This document shows positions 39,601-48,465 of a DNA stretch of 64,000 nucleotides, piece by piece. The notes below the pieces were generated by a model. The model did not search any database, was not told the DNA's origin, and worked only from the letters and a program-made list of their open reading frames with translations. The position numbers and the translations under genes are program-made. Within the stretch, counting starts at the first letter, position 1. Each line of letters opens with the position of its first letter. This DNA is from a virus. The stretch is from positions 1-64,000 of IMG/VR virus record IMGVR_UViG_3300034082_002223, one strand, 5' to 3'.

Positions 39601-40510
39601 TTGCTTTTTTAGAAAGTACCAGTTCATCAAATGCGGTGTCGCCGCTTTCTATGCTTTCCCGTTGCGCTTCATCTATGTTCAGTCTCGGTTTACTGACACT
39701 TCTCATCCCACTCACGGGCAGTCCGTTGACTCCAGGAATGGATGGGCGTTCAAATGGCGTGTTGTCTTGTACGCGACCGTCGTTGTCTCCGTCCCATGCG
39801 TTGGGATCAAAGAATGCAGGACGGTTCAGGTTTCCACCCAAGCCACCGCCAAGTGCTTTGAAATTGATATCACCAGCAAGAGATTTCTTATTACGTTTAT
39901 TGTTCTTTTTTAGTTTCTTTTCAATGGCGGCATTAATGACTCGCTCTAAACGTTCTTTTTGATGACGTCTGCCCAGGCTGGTTGTTCCAGCAAGCGACGA
40001 ATAATCAGACATGTTTGTGCAGGGCATCCAGACTGTCGCTCCAGTTTTGGAGATGCGTCGACTAACACCAACGCAACCTAATTGACGCGAACGCTGTCTG
40101 GCAGATTCAATGTCAGTGAAAACATCAACGTCTTGATCGCGTGGACCAAAAATATTGGGTAATGCTTTGGCGCTCATGCCAGCAGCATCTCCACCAAAAT
40201 TCCCTGTAGGACTACCAGCCACTAACCCGCCGCCAGCGACGTTGCCTAAATTGAGGATGCCACTTTGACCGAGGTTCTCCCATTGTTTCTTAATCTTGTT
40301 AGAGCCCTTTAGGGTTCTTTTTCCACGATTTTGAGATATGGCATCCCTACTGGCAGAAGCAATCACTGGGGCGACTTGAGTTAATTTGTCATGCGAAGAA
40401 CAAGGCATCCAGCGGCCATCGCTATTTTGATGAGCGCCAGAACAACCTAATTTTTGGGCTTCCCGCAACGCCCGCATCTTCTTATATGTGCTGGACGATG
40501 TAGATTTCAT
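33665..40510 (-). CDS. Giant polyvalent protein C: peptidase, zeta kinase, pentapeptides, ArdC
   Basis: 2,281 residues, many domains. Two Cys motifs (GCSGAHQNSDGRWMPC near 22-37, a second near 144-163); DGDNDGRVQDN EF-hand-like loop near 240; HEMGH metallopeptidase at 461-465; zeta-toxin/UDP-GlcNAc kinase with Walker A GGTTGSGKST at 699-708; an ART-like region near 1091-1120 (YIYLTHTGHPELENGI); two pentapeptide-repeat blocks (about 1365-1520, 1578-1697); ArdC N-domain near 1981-2108; MPTase with HELIH at 2172-2176. GMRSR-type motifs lie between domains. The set matches polyvalent proteins that enter the host with phage DNA. Which domains are active is not known. Confidence 0.85.
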   Translation of the reverse strand: MKSTSSSTYKKMRALREAQKLGCSGAHQNSDGRWMPCSSHDKLTQVAPVIASASRDAISQNRGKRTLKGSNKIKKQWENLGQSGILNLGNVAGGGLVAGSPTGNFGGDAAGMSAKALPNIFGPRDQDVDVFTDIESARQRSRQLGCVGVSRRISKTGATVWMPCTNMSDYSSLAGTTSLGRRHQKERLERVINAAIEKKLKKNNKRNKKSLAGDINFKALGGGLGGNLNRPAFFDPNAWDGDNDGRVQDNTPFERPSIPGVNGLPVSGMRSVSKPRLNIDEAQRESIESGDTAFDELVLSKKAKKYARKYLKLFESTFEPIDEKYRYMDDDEIIDLIRSSMPASAEELKQLVRTNPFTKNKARTAWSRLMQANPDFEATAKMRDAFIKQIKDNPGVLEMVRRYGVPPIVATEYVPALAWYGNNTEGWGESGGGWAHLGVIAMNYTWVEFDHGMSIEDAVRHEMGHAWEAMAAVQNDKARAHYALQFSELYEGLIQMSRNKEKASSYHDAKWGNESEHASAAKISEYATTARIEWLAETIAALTSSDPSKRAKVDATAKENISESFGIAPWEVEQIFTPIDGSGGFASRISSLPNKRDLDNPSLSDFLKKRYEIDEDSLSESMKWVEKNPEYLSDMSLSVQLSSSPGVQSQYRRSVVEGFRSYNSQGRQGSGGREMGQKILGRVNPEESNQDEPTLYFVGGTTGSGKSTLVARGVMDGVPNQSSAAHIDPDEIKTGLVGWNGGQGASAVHQASRVATDKIMDDAALQRMHMVVQGTGKRREHLTNMRRRGYKTSGHFVWIPDDLADQRVAERKRNGGANIPTYFGSQIARELRSGPDSVSRQITDGLYDEFFLYDNSGDVPKLVAKRLTDGSFEILNNQVFNSFFSPTGAKFVRDYWESNSPSNKKNLTRTGMSSRRGLSSMGDKVGMRSRRLGEWEDVTDYDKFGESSIALKNTYGEDSLRDLSEILESEQSSIKKAIAHWEKTGEWLGEDFNVSMPRTPNAKSGITKNHTAESLLKNQTKEQMKNNFDLYLNNIDAQLKHVRGRLKNIEEINNGAEPLHINFATLRDMPDFDALVKRGKEINNLRYGDENPLISDDYIYLTHTGHPELENGILDPNFSLDAGGGGIPGRGSMDTKRLNKVGRDMIVRKYETAEKDLTAWQEVVDHFSKTGEWRGAKLAKSLQLGAQKPTGRIFNDYSADDLDNKISSEYLLDQASNSIDFNKEVLQRLSKQYGPAKRNEEHLSYEFAGSGPNFGYSRRDTPSSKTYLVRVPRDEATTEAGPSTMGEFQVFGQLKPVASFEFPSNINDWDTNAAATAYFEKIALKNEGIATSGMRSRNQLGQSIEKDEIFGGSVFSGFTPRNPLTTRDLNNNNLRMAEMISIHVDPRIDFKNRNMDYANLTRAHLGGIDLTESSLFSSNLSNLNGSGVIFGKTNSKPADLRYSILSAAQMPNSQFEGVDLSGALMISTNFNKANLKNTNFENAVLWNSDFRGADLRGSNITVEQLMNSKFDSTTKLPEGMSLPIAENNGTNTQKPSTHKIPLGVIGNDDADLLRKNLVDGVLKIDGPLDAKKLELLRRNLSKSEISNTDLRRSTFNESTFFNSTMANVDLTGSSLFKSNFNKSTLNNIKFNHANLVGANFRNAIIGRNVSFKGANLTDANFADAKIQGKIDLSGADLTGAILDGVDLRDAIVDSQTKLDGAIGLDRNKTPKMVVRGLRSRNYSDMSTEDLINTPGNVLLSDANDALLEIGKMSNAKRPDANIDPLVSKIQIIYGHLNDVPGINEDFSIKNSELDNQISAVNNIIDQFGTFKFGDGQPIDVRKFIENKDKSGYVKAIKSSGQNVPLSIPINEWNKINSQLIARDMLNDRKELLSPTTKIVKSKLNSSVATEAMLSDYGIMSNINNLPDFSIAEPIRKKRPTPSIASGELGPNEMLIYNSNNRPTISKIPKSQRIEQSINRVNGMASRSKPTSETGRANRSEEIYKTVSDALIAALEESVDGNWERPWNLGTTIPRNASTGRQYGGFNVILFSLVQQNRKYEYPVWATYKQWEALGAQVQRGERGLTGIKWVSRERDVKLPDGTPTKDTFLTPSAFTVFNIAQVTGANPDDFLPPRLSPEERIPALEEIFGQILPNIKTINGDSAYYSPASDYINMPPFSAFNDPSAYYATLSHELIHWTGNKKRADRPNMNRFGTPEYAFEELVAEIGSAYLMALLGMEATPQKQHAQYLKSWIEILKDDPTAIQRAASQAQKAVDYLIAQSPKLQELSTPINISQNLVEEA

Positions 40511-40541
40511 GTAGAGTAATCCTTCACATTCTAATTAACTA

Positions 40542-40898
40542 TTAGAGATATGGTACCCCATCATCGTCTATTGTCTTGCCTTCAGCCTCAAGTGCTGCTG
40601 CTTGCGCTGCTTCAATGTCCTCACCATAGCGAACACGATACAATTCTGCTTCTTCAATATCATCGATATATTTAGAAACAACAGCCTTATATGAGTCCTT
40701 GAAAGTTTCATCACGACCAATTCCCATATCGTCATCTAATTTGTTAAGTTTTTTAGAGATAACGTCATATGCTGCGGACAATGCATCTTCAAATGCTTGA
40801 GATTTTTCAATACTTGTCGTAAATGGCGGATAATCCATCAATTCCGATAAATGAGAGTGTTGCTGCATGAACATGCGTTCATTTGTTCCAGTTTCCAT
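40542..40898 (-). CDS. Unknown 118-residue acidic helical protein
   Basis: Start METGTNERMFMQQHSHL behind AAGGTGAAGGG; the upstream extension overlaps the giant gene. Mostly helical (FEDALSAAYDVISKKLNKLDDD) and acidic at the end (EDIEAAQAAALEAEGKTIDDD). Sits between two giant genes. No family recognised. Confidence 0.65.
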   Translation of the reverse strand: METGTNERMFMQQHSHLSELMDYPPFTTSIEKSQAFEDALSAAYDVISKKLNKLDDDMGIGRDETFKDSYKAVVSKYIDDIEEAELYRVRYGEDIEAAQAAALEAEGKTIDDDGVPYL

Positions 40899-40911
40899 GA
40901 TGCCCTTCACC

Positions 40912-43900
40912 TTATGCTTTCGACTTAGCCAAATTGACTGCGTCATCTCTCTTGAATGTATCACCAACGATAGTGATTGCCGTGCGGTTATGAATCAATT
41001 CTACGCCGCTATCAGCCATAATTGTATCGTAGCCTAATAGCGGAGCATATGAGTTAGAAGTTCTCTTCTTACTAATAAGTTCAAGGAATTCTAAAGAATC
41101 AAGAAGTTCTTGTTTCTTGGAATCCGAAGAACCACTTAGTGATTCCAAAATCTTTGATGTCATCTGACCCATCTTGGTGGACATTGTTGATTCATAAATT
41201 GGTCCAAGCGAGCCACGTAAATGATCACGCAATTGATCCACATACTCTTCAGCATTCATTTTTTCGCGTTCTCCAGTCGGCAGTCCTGCGTCAAAAGCCT
41301 TAATTGCTTTCGCCAAAGGAGCATGCTCTGCTTGAATTTTACGCAACTCTGCCTTATTAACACGACGTGTTGATGGAGGGAGGAGACCTACAGTGCCTGC
41401 AGGCAATGAACCATCCATCCAACTGAACCAGCCACCACCGCCTTGCGTAGCCCTTGCCCAGTATTCACCTTCGCCTTGCGCTTCTCCGCCTTGTCCTGTG
41501 ATGAAACGTACGGGATCGTCAATCCAGTCGTTCGCATAACGAACTCCATTTGAACCGTTGCCATGTCCTCTTACTACAGGGACCCAGCCGGCTGCATGAA
41601 GTGCTTTGAATTCATCGGGTGTAACAATGTTTGGTGTGCCGTTATATCCGGCACCATCCCAAAGAACAGCAAGGGCTCTATTCTTATTAACGCCGCCCTT
41701 GGTCTGCTTCAGTTTTGCTTCTGTACGATAATTTTGCATCATCGTTGAAAGAGTTGAAGCCAACTTATCTCCGAATACTAATGAACCTTGGCCATCGGTG
41801 TGAGCAAGGCGTCCATCTATACGGTTACTTGTTGATGAGTCAGAGATGGTGCTGACGTCGCGTGTGCGATTTTTGCGCATTTGCTTGAGGCGCTTGCGGC
41901 GACGAATCTTACGTTTTGCGTCATCTACTGGGTTGGCTTCTCTTTCGGTGAATCCTCCAGCGTTAATGCCTTGACGTCGTGCTTTACGCATTTCGCGGCG
42001 AGCCTGACGTGCGGGATCAGAATAAAGAATCTTGTCTGACATTCTCTTGTAGTATGCGTCTAGACGTTCTTTCATTGGCTTCTTTTGATTCTGTCCAACC
42101 TGTTCACGAATTGGTGTTCCGACATCAATCGGATCACCGAATGGGCGTGGTGCAGTAGAAGGTGTTTTCATTTCTTTACTGCTAGCAGAAATCCCAGTTT
42201 TCTTACTGTCATCGCGTCGAGCATCGTCAAATAGGTAGCGTCGCGAAGTAGGATTCAAGTGTTCTAGAAGGTCATGTGAGCCTCGGTTGATTCTCATGTT
42301 ATAAAGGGCCTGCAGGTCATTGAACTGCTTCTCCGCGTCGGCTCTACTCTTCTCTGGATAGTTCGGATCATCAGCAAGATTAGTAACGAATCTGTGCAAT
42401 TCGTCAAGCCATCCAGCGTTGCCTCCCTTCATCAAATCTTTGTCCCAACCTTTTTTGTCTGCTTCCTTACTTGCTCTATCCCACCATCTTGGGAATCGTT
42501 GCTTGAACTCGTTGAGAAGCATTCTTTCGCGATTAACGGCACGGTTTGCAACGGTTGTTTTTTCTTCGTCTGATAGGCGGTTCCATAGTTGTCCATCTGA
42601 TGGGTCAACGCGGTCGCGTCCTGGTACGGCGAAACGTGGGTCTTTGAGGCCTTCGGAGCGACGTGATGCCATTCCTTGTGGGCGAGCGGAGATTTCCATT
42701 TCTGCTGCACGGATACGGCCTGACGAGGGAGCCATGCGTGAACGCATACCGAATTCTGCGCGTTCTGCCGTTAGGCCTTCACTTGGCATATCACCATGTT
42801 CACCGCCATCGACTACGCGATAACCTTCTTTTTTGATGTTGTTGATAATTCGGCCAGTGCCAGTTTCTCTTTCTAAATCTTCGATCCAGTAAGAGTCAAC
42901 ATCTTTGTATGTGTATGTGCGTCCACCTGCGTAGGTTACGATAAGGTCTTCGTTTTCATCGTCCCATGTGAGTGCTTCGATTGCTGAAGAACCGCTTACT
43001 GGAATTTGAGTTTTTTCTCCACGTCCAAGGCGGGAAAGTTTTTCTACACTGAATTCTCCACCTGGACCTTGAACATCTTGATATTGAGGATCAAATGTGT
43101 GTGTTCCACCTTCGCGGAAATCGTGATTTTTCTTTATCTGATTTACTGCAGTGCCCGTCAGGACATAGTCGGGCCCAGATAGAGAATTATCTAAGTCATC
43201 ATTTGAAAAGTTTTTGTATGTGTATGTTTTTCCATTCGCGTAAGTTACAACTAGTTCTTGTTTTTCTGCGTTATAACTTGCTTGTCGCAATGCTGATGAA
43301 CCTGTTACTGGGACATTCGTATAGGGGCGCTGTTCTGTCCCTGTACTGGAACGCATACCCATCTTGGCTTGTTTTTCATGATCTGCCTTCCAATCAACAT
43401 CTTTGTCATATGATGAAGATTTGGCAGGAATATGACCACCTTCTAGTCGATATCCACGCTTTTCTTTGTCTCGTAATAACTTGTGAAAATCTTCTTCAGT
43501 TTTACCTGAATAAACTTTTGTCTGAAGATTTCTACTGTCTGCCCTGCCCCAACTGACTGTGAGTGTTCCAGTTTCGTCGTCAAACTCTGCGATATATACT
43601 TTTCCTTCAGGGCCACCATTTTCACTTGGAGCACTCAGAATAATTTTATCTGACCGACTCACGTCTTGAGCACCATAATAAGGTCTCTCGGGATAGATTA
43701 CGTCTTGCAATCTTGCTGTTCTTGGCCATGTTTCAGCATCTTTGCCAAGGTGATTGGCTCTGATATTGGCATCACGCTTGAAGTCCCTGCCACGTAGTTG
43801 CGTACTGGAACGCATACCACCTGAACGTGAACGCATGCCGCCATCACGGCTATTTTCAAAAGTATCTAATTGGCTATACACATATTCATCGTAGTGGTTT

Positions 43901-46900
43901 TCCATTGCGGCAACTAAATCGCCTTCATATAAAGAAAGTGCGTCAAACATTTCATCTGGGTCGTCATTTACAGAATCTTGCCAACGTTCAATAATTGTCC
44001 TAGCATAATCTCTATTGTAACTTTTACCCATGTAACGGTTATAATTTTTATCGCGCTCAACTATGGCGTCTTCAATACGTTGTGCAAGTTCGTCATTAAC
44101 CTGAATATTGTATAAATTGATACCTGCTGCTTCCATCAAATCGCCAGTTTCGTAATCACCATCGTTTAGCCTGGCATCACTTATACCTCCATTATTGAAA
44201 ACTATTTCAAATAGCATTTCTTCTTGTTCTCGCGTGAGATCATCGCCAGTTAGGAGTTCTGCTTCCACTAATGGTTTTGTACTGGAACGCATACCACCTG
44301 AACGTGAACGCATGCCAGAAGTGCCAAAATATGATTCTGGGTTTAAGGATGCGCCTGCTTCTTCCATACCAAGCGAGAAGTATTCTTCTGCGCCGTCTGG
44401 GTCGTCAATAAAATCTCTCTTATTTTTACCTGGATTGTCTTTGCGCCATTCAGCAAAATCTCTATCGAATGCGGGATGGTTCAAATAGTCGTCAAAACTA
44501 TTTATGTTCCCTGAACGTGAACGGAAAGCGGCAGCCCACTCAGCATCACTAATGCCGTAATACTTTTTTGGATCATCGTTTTCAAAAAATTTGTCCCATG
44601 CGAGTTCTGCACCGTCGGGGTCATTGATGAAATCTTCTCTAGTCTTGCCCGGGTTATCTACGAGCCATTCACCTAAATGTTCTTCAAACGTAGGAGTATC
44701 TATGTAGTTCTCGTAATCTTCTCTATCAAGATCGGGCGCATCTGCTTCCGCGTAGCCATCTGCACTGTCATCAGAGTACCTGGAACGCATTCCACCTGAA
44801 CGTCGACGCATACCATCCATGATGCGTCGACGCTCATCGGGGTCTAGATCATCGTCCCAGTCTCCCCTGTCAACTCCGTAATCCTCATTATCGTAATCCG
44901 AATCATCGTCATTACGATAGCCACGTGAACGCATACCAGCAGTGCCCAAATTGCTGATGATCCAGTCTCTGGGCATTCTTACGTTCGTTAAAACTGCATT
45001 ATCCAGTTTTGCGTCAGTAAGATTTGCGTCAGTGACGTTTGCGTCAGTTAAGTTTGCTTCTTCTAGATTTGCTTTTTTTAGGTTTGCAGTACCAAGGTTT
45101 GCTCTAGTTAAGTTTGCGCCTGCCAAGTTCGCAAATCGCAAGTCTGCACGAATCATTTTTGCTTTTCGTAGGTCTGCGTAAATTAAGTCTGCGGCAATTA
45201 GTTTTGCGTCAGTAAGATTTGCGTCAGTTAAGTTTGCTTTAATTAAGTTTGCATTGTTCAAGTTTGTTGCTTGCATTTTTGCACCGCGAAGGTTTGCGCC
45301 CTGAAGGTTTGCGTTAGTTAGATTTGCCCCATCAAGCATTGTGCTATACAGGTTTGCGGAAGATAGGTCGGCATTTGTTAGGTTGACATTTGATAGGTTT
45401 GCACTAGTGAAATCAGTGCCAGTAAGTTTTGCGCCAACAAGATTTGAGGCTTGCAATTCTGTTCTACTAAGGTTGGCATCTGTTAGATTTGCACCTTTCA
45501 AATTAGCACCATTAATTTTTGTACCAACAAGATTTGCTCCAGTTAGATTAGCATCACTCAAGTCAATACGACGCAAAATTTGATAACTAAGGTCCGCTCC
45601 GCTTAAGTCTGCACCTGCTTTAATGTCTTGTGGTTCTGGTCGCTTGCCATCCCATTTGCCACCACCAACTCGTGAACGCATACCACCTGAACGTGAACGC
45701 ATGCCAGAAGTGCCAAAATATGATTCTGGGTTTAAGGATGCGCCTGCTTCTTCCATACCAAGCGAGAAGTATTCTTCTGCGCCGTCTGGGTCGTCAATAA
45801 AATCTCTCTTATTTTTACCTGGATTGTCTTTGCGCCATTCAGCAAAATCTCTATCAAATGCGGGATGGTTCAGATAGTCGTCAAAACTATTAATGTTTCC
45901 TGAACTGGAACGCATACCAGCGGTAATTTTTACGGTTCTATCTTTACCGTCGCCATCACTGTACATCTCACCGATATCTGCCAAATCGCTAATATCCCCA
46001 AAGTTGTCTTCATTTTCCCAACGATAACGATCTGCTGTTGTTTCAAGAATATCCGAAACTGCCTTTGCTGCTTCTCTTGGATCGTCAGAATAAATACTTA
46101 ATTCGGTCGGTTCGCCATCGAACGAAAGCACCCACGATTCATTTTCTTTATTCCAATAGACTGAAGGTAGTGCTGGGTGATTCCGCTCACTTTCAGTTAC
46201 TTTTCCTGTTCTTCTATTCCTACGAGTAGGTGTTTCGCCAAAATAGCCACGCCATTTTTCTAGAGCATCTGCATATTCTTTTGGAGCGCCAGAAGTGTTC
46301 ATTTCTGAAATACCAGTAACTGAACGCATACCAGAAACTGGATATTCTTTAATCCAACTATCGTCCCTATCTTCTTCATCGGGCAGTAATTCATTCATAT
46401 TGCTAAGGTATGGCGGTTCGCCACCATATGCCTCTGAGTCATATCGATCTGCAATAACATCAGATATTGCATCAGTTAAACGAACTAGTGGTGCGTCTGC
46501 TTCAATAAAGACTTCTCCGTCGGCATCAAAAGAATCAAGCATCCAACCGTTATTTTCTGAGTCCCACGACAGGCGAAGTTCCTGACGACCTCCAGTACGT
46601 AATGAATTTTCAATTTTTTTAATGTCATCTTCGGAGTAAGAATCTTGAATTTCTTTTGGAGCACCTGACATTTTTAAGTTACGTGAACGCATGCCATCAG
46701 AAAATAGCGACGATGCATATTCTTCTGCTTCAGACAGATTATCGAATTCTTTCTTGGCTTCTGGAGTATCAAAAAGTTCGTCTTGTTCGTTATTCCATAA
46801 ACTTACGTCAACAGTGAACATTTCTCCGTCATATTTGATTTCTGCCTGACCACGGTCATTGCCTGCGGTTGAGACTAGTACCGGATTATCCGAAGTTGCT

Positions 46901-48465
46901 CCACTGAACTTAAGGTTGTCATCCAGCATGTCGGCTTCCATGTCGCGGTATTCGTCAGACTTCTTGAAGTCTTCCCAGAGTGCCTCAAGTCCACCGCTTC
47001 TTTCGCGCATTTCTTGCTGATCCGGTCGACCCATCCAGTTCCCCATCGCGTCAACAACCTGATCATTGAAATCATATTCTTCAAAGTTGAAATAATCTTC
47101 GCGAACTATTCCTGGAGGTGTTGTCCGCGAGCGCATACCTTGGTTATTACGGCGCTGCATTTCGCGAGCCTCAAGACGACGAGCCTCAACACGACCACCC
47201 TTCAAACCATACTTCTTCGCAGCCTCATCAAGATTCAAACCAGCATAACGATCCTCAATCAAACGATCAACGATCTCCTGCTCCGACAACTTATTCAACT
47301 CACCAGGAGAAAGCGGAGTCGCATCACCAAGATCGGCACGCTGACCACTACGCATACCACGACGCGAAGCAATCTCCCTACGACGAGAAGCAATATTGCC
47401 AGCAACATTACGTGCAGCAGCAGAAACACGCTCACGCCCAGAAGTCGTAGTAGCAGGAACACCACGATCATTAGTTACAGCCTGAAGAAGACTCGCATCC
47501 CCACCAACACTCGCAACAATATTACGCAACTTACCTTCATCAAACTGAACACTCGTATTGCCGGCACGACGCTGCTTCTCAATCTCTTCAGCATCACCAT
47601 CAACAATCCCAGACAACTTACGAGCAAGGTCCTTCGGAACCATAAAACGAGGAATAATCGGACGCTCAAGACCAGGCTTACCTTCAAAAACGATACCGTC
47701 AGTATCAGCGTCAGTCACACCAGTAACGTCAACAAAAGACATGCCAGCAGGAGCAGAACGAAGACCGCCACCCAAACGACTGCCAATCTTCGGACCAATG
47801 CCAGCCGCCTTGAATTCAATACCAAAAGACTGAGCAAGCGCCTGATCCTTGCGGACAACAGCAAGCATCTTGGCTGACTTCTTACGAATAAGACTCAAGC
47901 CAATAGCACGCTGCAAAGAACGACCATACGAATCAATAATTTCTGCTTGCTTCACTTCAGGGGTATGGATTGGGTTACGTGAACTGAATACGCCTTCGGC
48001 TGAAACAAATCCCAGTCGCTCCGCACGCACCTGGGTAAGCAACGATGAAACTTTGGAGTCGGTACGGAATGCACGCGCTTTGAAAGCAATGGCTTCATTA
48101 CGCTTGTCGATGTCAAATGCACGCAATTCCGCGTCACGAACACCAGGGACAACCGAGGAAGAGTTCTTGATCAAAGAATCAGAGATGCCTTGTTTCTTAT
48201 TGATTGAAGGATTGCGGAGAGATACAGTATCTACGAGTGCTTGAATATAGTTGGGGTTAGTGTTACGAAGGGCCGAGTAACCGCCTACCACTACGCCAAT
48301 TGGTAAACCGTTGTTTTCGCTTTTAACGTTAATCCCGTTGGCCCACTTGGACCATTCTAGCCCTTTGGCGCTTACGCCATAGAATTTTGAGAGACCGTTA
48401 CTATCAACGATTACTCCAAAAATACTGTCATTAATAGAATCTTTTAATAGGGCGTAACGATTCAC
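40912..48465 (-). CDS. Giant modular protein B: pentapeptides, KTSC domains, ART-like C-terminus
   Basis: 2,517 residues, GTG start in a GTGA overlap with GGAGG upstream. EF-hand-like DADTDGIVFEG near 250, then a row of units each ended by GMRSR or GMRSS. Recognisable: pentapeptide repeats (about 952-1165, A(D/N)Lxx with roughly 40 units); an exact-type duplicated module SGNINSFDDYLNHPAFDRDF at about 854-931 and 1317-1394, with a diverged third copy between; two KTSC domains (near 1712-1772 and 1818-1879, VTGSSALRQASY and VSGSSAIEALTW); and a C-terminal ADP-ribosyltransferase-like region (VVRGHG, EGEYWARAT, LLGYDTI, HNRTAITIV; about 2262-2505). Probably virion-carried. Confidence 0.8.
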   Translation of the reverse strand: MNRYALLKDSINDSIFGVIVDSNGLSKFYGVSAKGLEWSKWANGINVKSENNGLPIGVVVGGYSALRNTNPNYIQALVDTVSLRNPSINKKQGISDSLIKNSSSVVPGVRDAELRAFDIDKRNEAIAFKARAFRTDSKVSSLLTQVRAERLGFVSAEGVFSSRNPIHTPEVKQAEIIDSYGRSLQRAIGLSLIRKKSAKMLAVVRKDQALAQSFGIEFKAAGIGPKIGSRLGGGLRSAPAGMSFVDVTGVTDADTDGIVFEGKPGLERPIIPRFMVPKDLARKLSGIVDGDAEEIEKQRRAGNTSVQFDEGKLRNIVASVGGDASLLQAVTNDRGVPATTTSGRERVSAAARNVAGNIASRRREIASRRGMRSGQRADLGDATPLSPGELNKLSEQEIVDRLIEDRYAGLNLDEAAKKYGLKGGRVEARRLEAREMQRRNNQGMRSRTTPPGIVREDYFNFEEYDFNDQVVDAMGNWMGRPDQQEMRERSGGLEALWEDFKKSDEYRDMEADMLDDNLKFSGATSDNPVLVSTAGNDRGQAEIKYDGEMFTVDVSLWNNEQDELFDTPEAKKEFDNLSEAEEYASSLFSDGMRSRNLKMSGAPKEIQDSYSEDDIKKIENSLRTGGRQELRLSWDSENNGWMLDSFDADGEVFIEADAPLVRLTDAISDVIADRYDSEAYGGEPPYLSNMNELLPDEEDRDDSWIKEYPVSGMRSVTGISEMNTSGAPKEYADALEKWRGYFGETPTRRNRRTGKVTESERNHPALPSVYWNKENESWVLSFDGEPTELSIYSDDPREAAKAVSDILETTADRYRWENEDNFGDISDLADIGEMYSDGDGKDRTVKITAGMRSSSGNINSFDDYLNHPAFDRDFAEWRKDNPGKNKRDFIDDPDGAEEYFSLGMEEAGASLNPESYFGTSGMRSRSGGMRSRVGGGKWDGKRPEPQDIKAGADLSGADLSYQILRRIDLSDANLTGANLVGTKINGANLKGANLTDANLSRTELQASNLVGAKLTGTDFTSANLSNVNLTNADLSSANLYSTMLDGANLTNANLQGANLRGAKMQATNLNNANLIKANLTDANLTDAKLIAADLIYADLRKAKMIRADLRFANLAGANLTRANLGTANLKKANLEEANLTDANVTDANLTDAKLDNAVLTNVRMPRDWIISNLGTAGMRSRGYRNDDDSDYDNEDYGVDRGDWDDDLDPDERRRIMDGMRRRSGGMRSRYSDDSADGYAEADAPDLDREDYENYIDTPTFEEHLGEWLVDNPGKTREDFINDPDGAELAWDKFFENDDPKKYYGISDAEWAAAFRSRSGNINSFDDYLNHPAFDRDFAEWRKDNPGKNKRDFIDDPDGAEEYFSLGMEEAGASLNPESYFGTSGMRSRSGGMRSSTKPLVEAELLTGDDLTREQEEMLFEIVFNNGGISDARLNDGDYETGDLMEAAGINLYNIQVNDELAQRIEDAIVERDKNYNRYMGKSYNRDYARTIIERWQDSVNDDPDEMFDALSLYEGDLVAAMENHYDEYVYSQLDTFENSRDGGMRSRSGGMRSSTQLRGRDFKRDANIRANHLGKDAETWPRTARLQDVIYPERPYYGAQDVSRSDKIILSAPSENGGPEGKVYIAEFDDETGTLTVSWGRADSRNLQTKVYSGKTEEDFHKLLRDKEKRGYRLEGGHIPAKSSSYDKDVDWKADHEKQAKMGMRSSTGTEQRPYTNVPVTGSSALRQASYNAEKQELVVTYANGKTYTYKNFSNDDLDNSLSGPDYVLTGTAVNQIKKNHDFREGGTHTFDPQYQDVQGPGGEFSVEKLSRLGRGEKTQIPVSGSSAIEALTWDDENEDLIVTYAGGRTYTYKDVDSYWIEDLERETGTGRIINNIKKEGYRVVDGGEHGDMPSEGLTAERAEFGMRSRMAPSSGRIRAAEMEISARPQGMASRRSEGLKDPRFAVPGRDRVDPSDGQLWNRLSDEEKTTVANRAVNRERMLLNEFKQRFPRWWDRASKEADKKGWDKDLMKGGNAGWLDELHRFVTNLADDPNYPEKSRADAEKQFNDLQALYNMRINRGSHDLLEHLNPTSRRYLFDDARRDDSKKTGISASSKEMKTPSTAPRPFGDPIDVGTPIREQVGQNQKKPMKERLDAYYKRMSDKILYSDPARQARREMRKARRQGINAGGFTEREANPVDDAKRKIRRRKRLKQMRKNRTRDVSTISDSSTSNRIDGRLAHTDGQGSLVFGDKLASTLSTMMQNYRTEAKLKQTKGGVNKNRALAVLWDGAGYNGTPNIVTPDEFKALHAAGWVPVVRGHGNGSNGVRYANDWIDDPVRFITGQGGEAQGEGEYWARATQGGGGWFSWMDGSLPAGTVGLLPPSTRRVNKAELRKIQAEHAPLAKAIKAFDAGLPTGEREKMNAEEYVDQLRDHLRGSLGPIYESTMSTKMGQMTSKILESLSGSSDSKKQELLDSLEFLELISKKRTSNSYAPLLGYDTIMADSGVELIHNRTAITIVGDTFKRDDAVNLAKSKA
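44285..44515 (-). repeat. Dispersed duplication, copy 1 (inside giant protein B)
   Basis: About 230 bp, nearly identical to 45674-45904 (three single-base or small differences seen). It starts and ends at GMRS motifs and encodes the SGNINSFDDYLNHPAF module. Confidence 0.85.
45674..45904 (-). repeat. Dispersed duplication, copy 2 (inside giant protein B)
   Basis: Second copy, 1,389 bp from the first, on the same strand and in the same frame, bounded by the same GMRS motifs. Confidence 0.85.

Noticed and set aside
44942-45583. Two plus-strand open frames with repeated Phe-Ala patterns
   Set aside because: They are the reverse reading of the pentapeptide-repeat DNA in giant gene B.
42740-47350. 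Regularly recurring GMRSR-coding DNA as a possible CRISPR array
   Set aside because: Spacing is irregular, the repeats are in frame and the 'spacers' encode folded domains, so it is a protein repeat and not an array.
47014-47877. 287-residue plus-strand open frame
   Set aside because: Antisense to giant gene B; product is low-complexity Thr/Asn/Arg and lacks a ribosome site.
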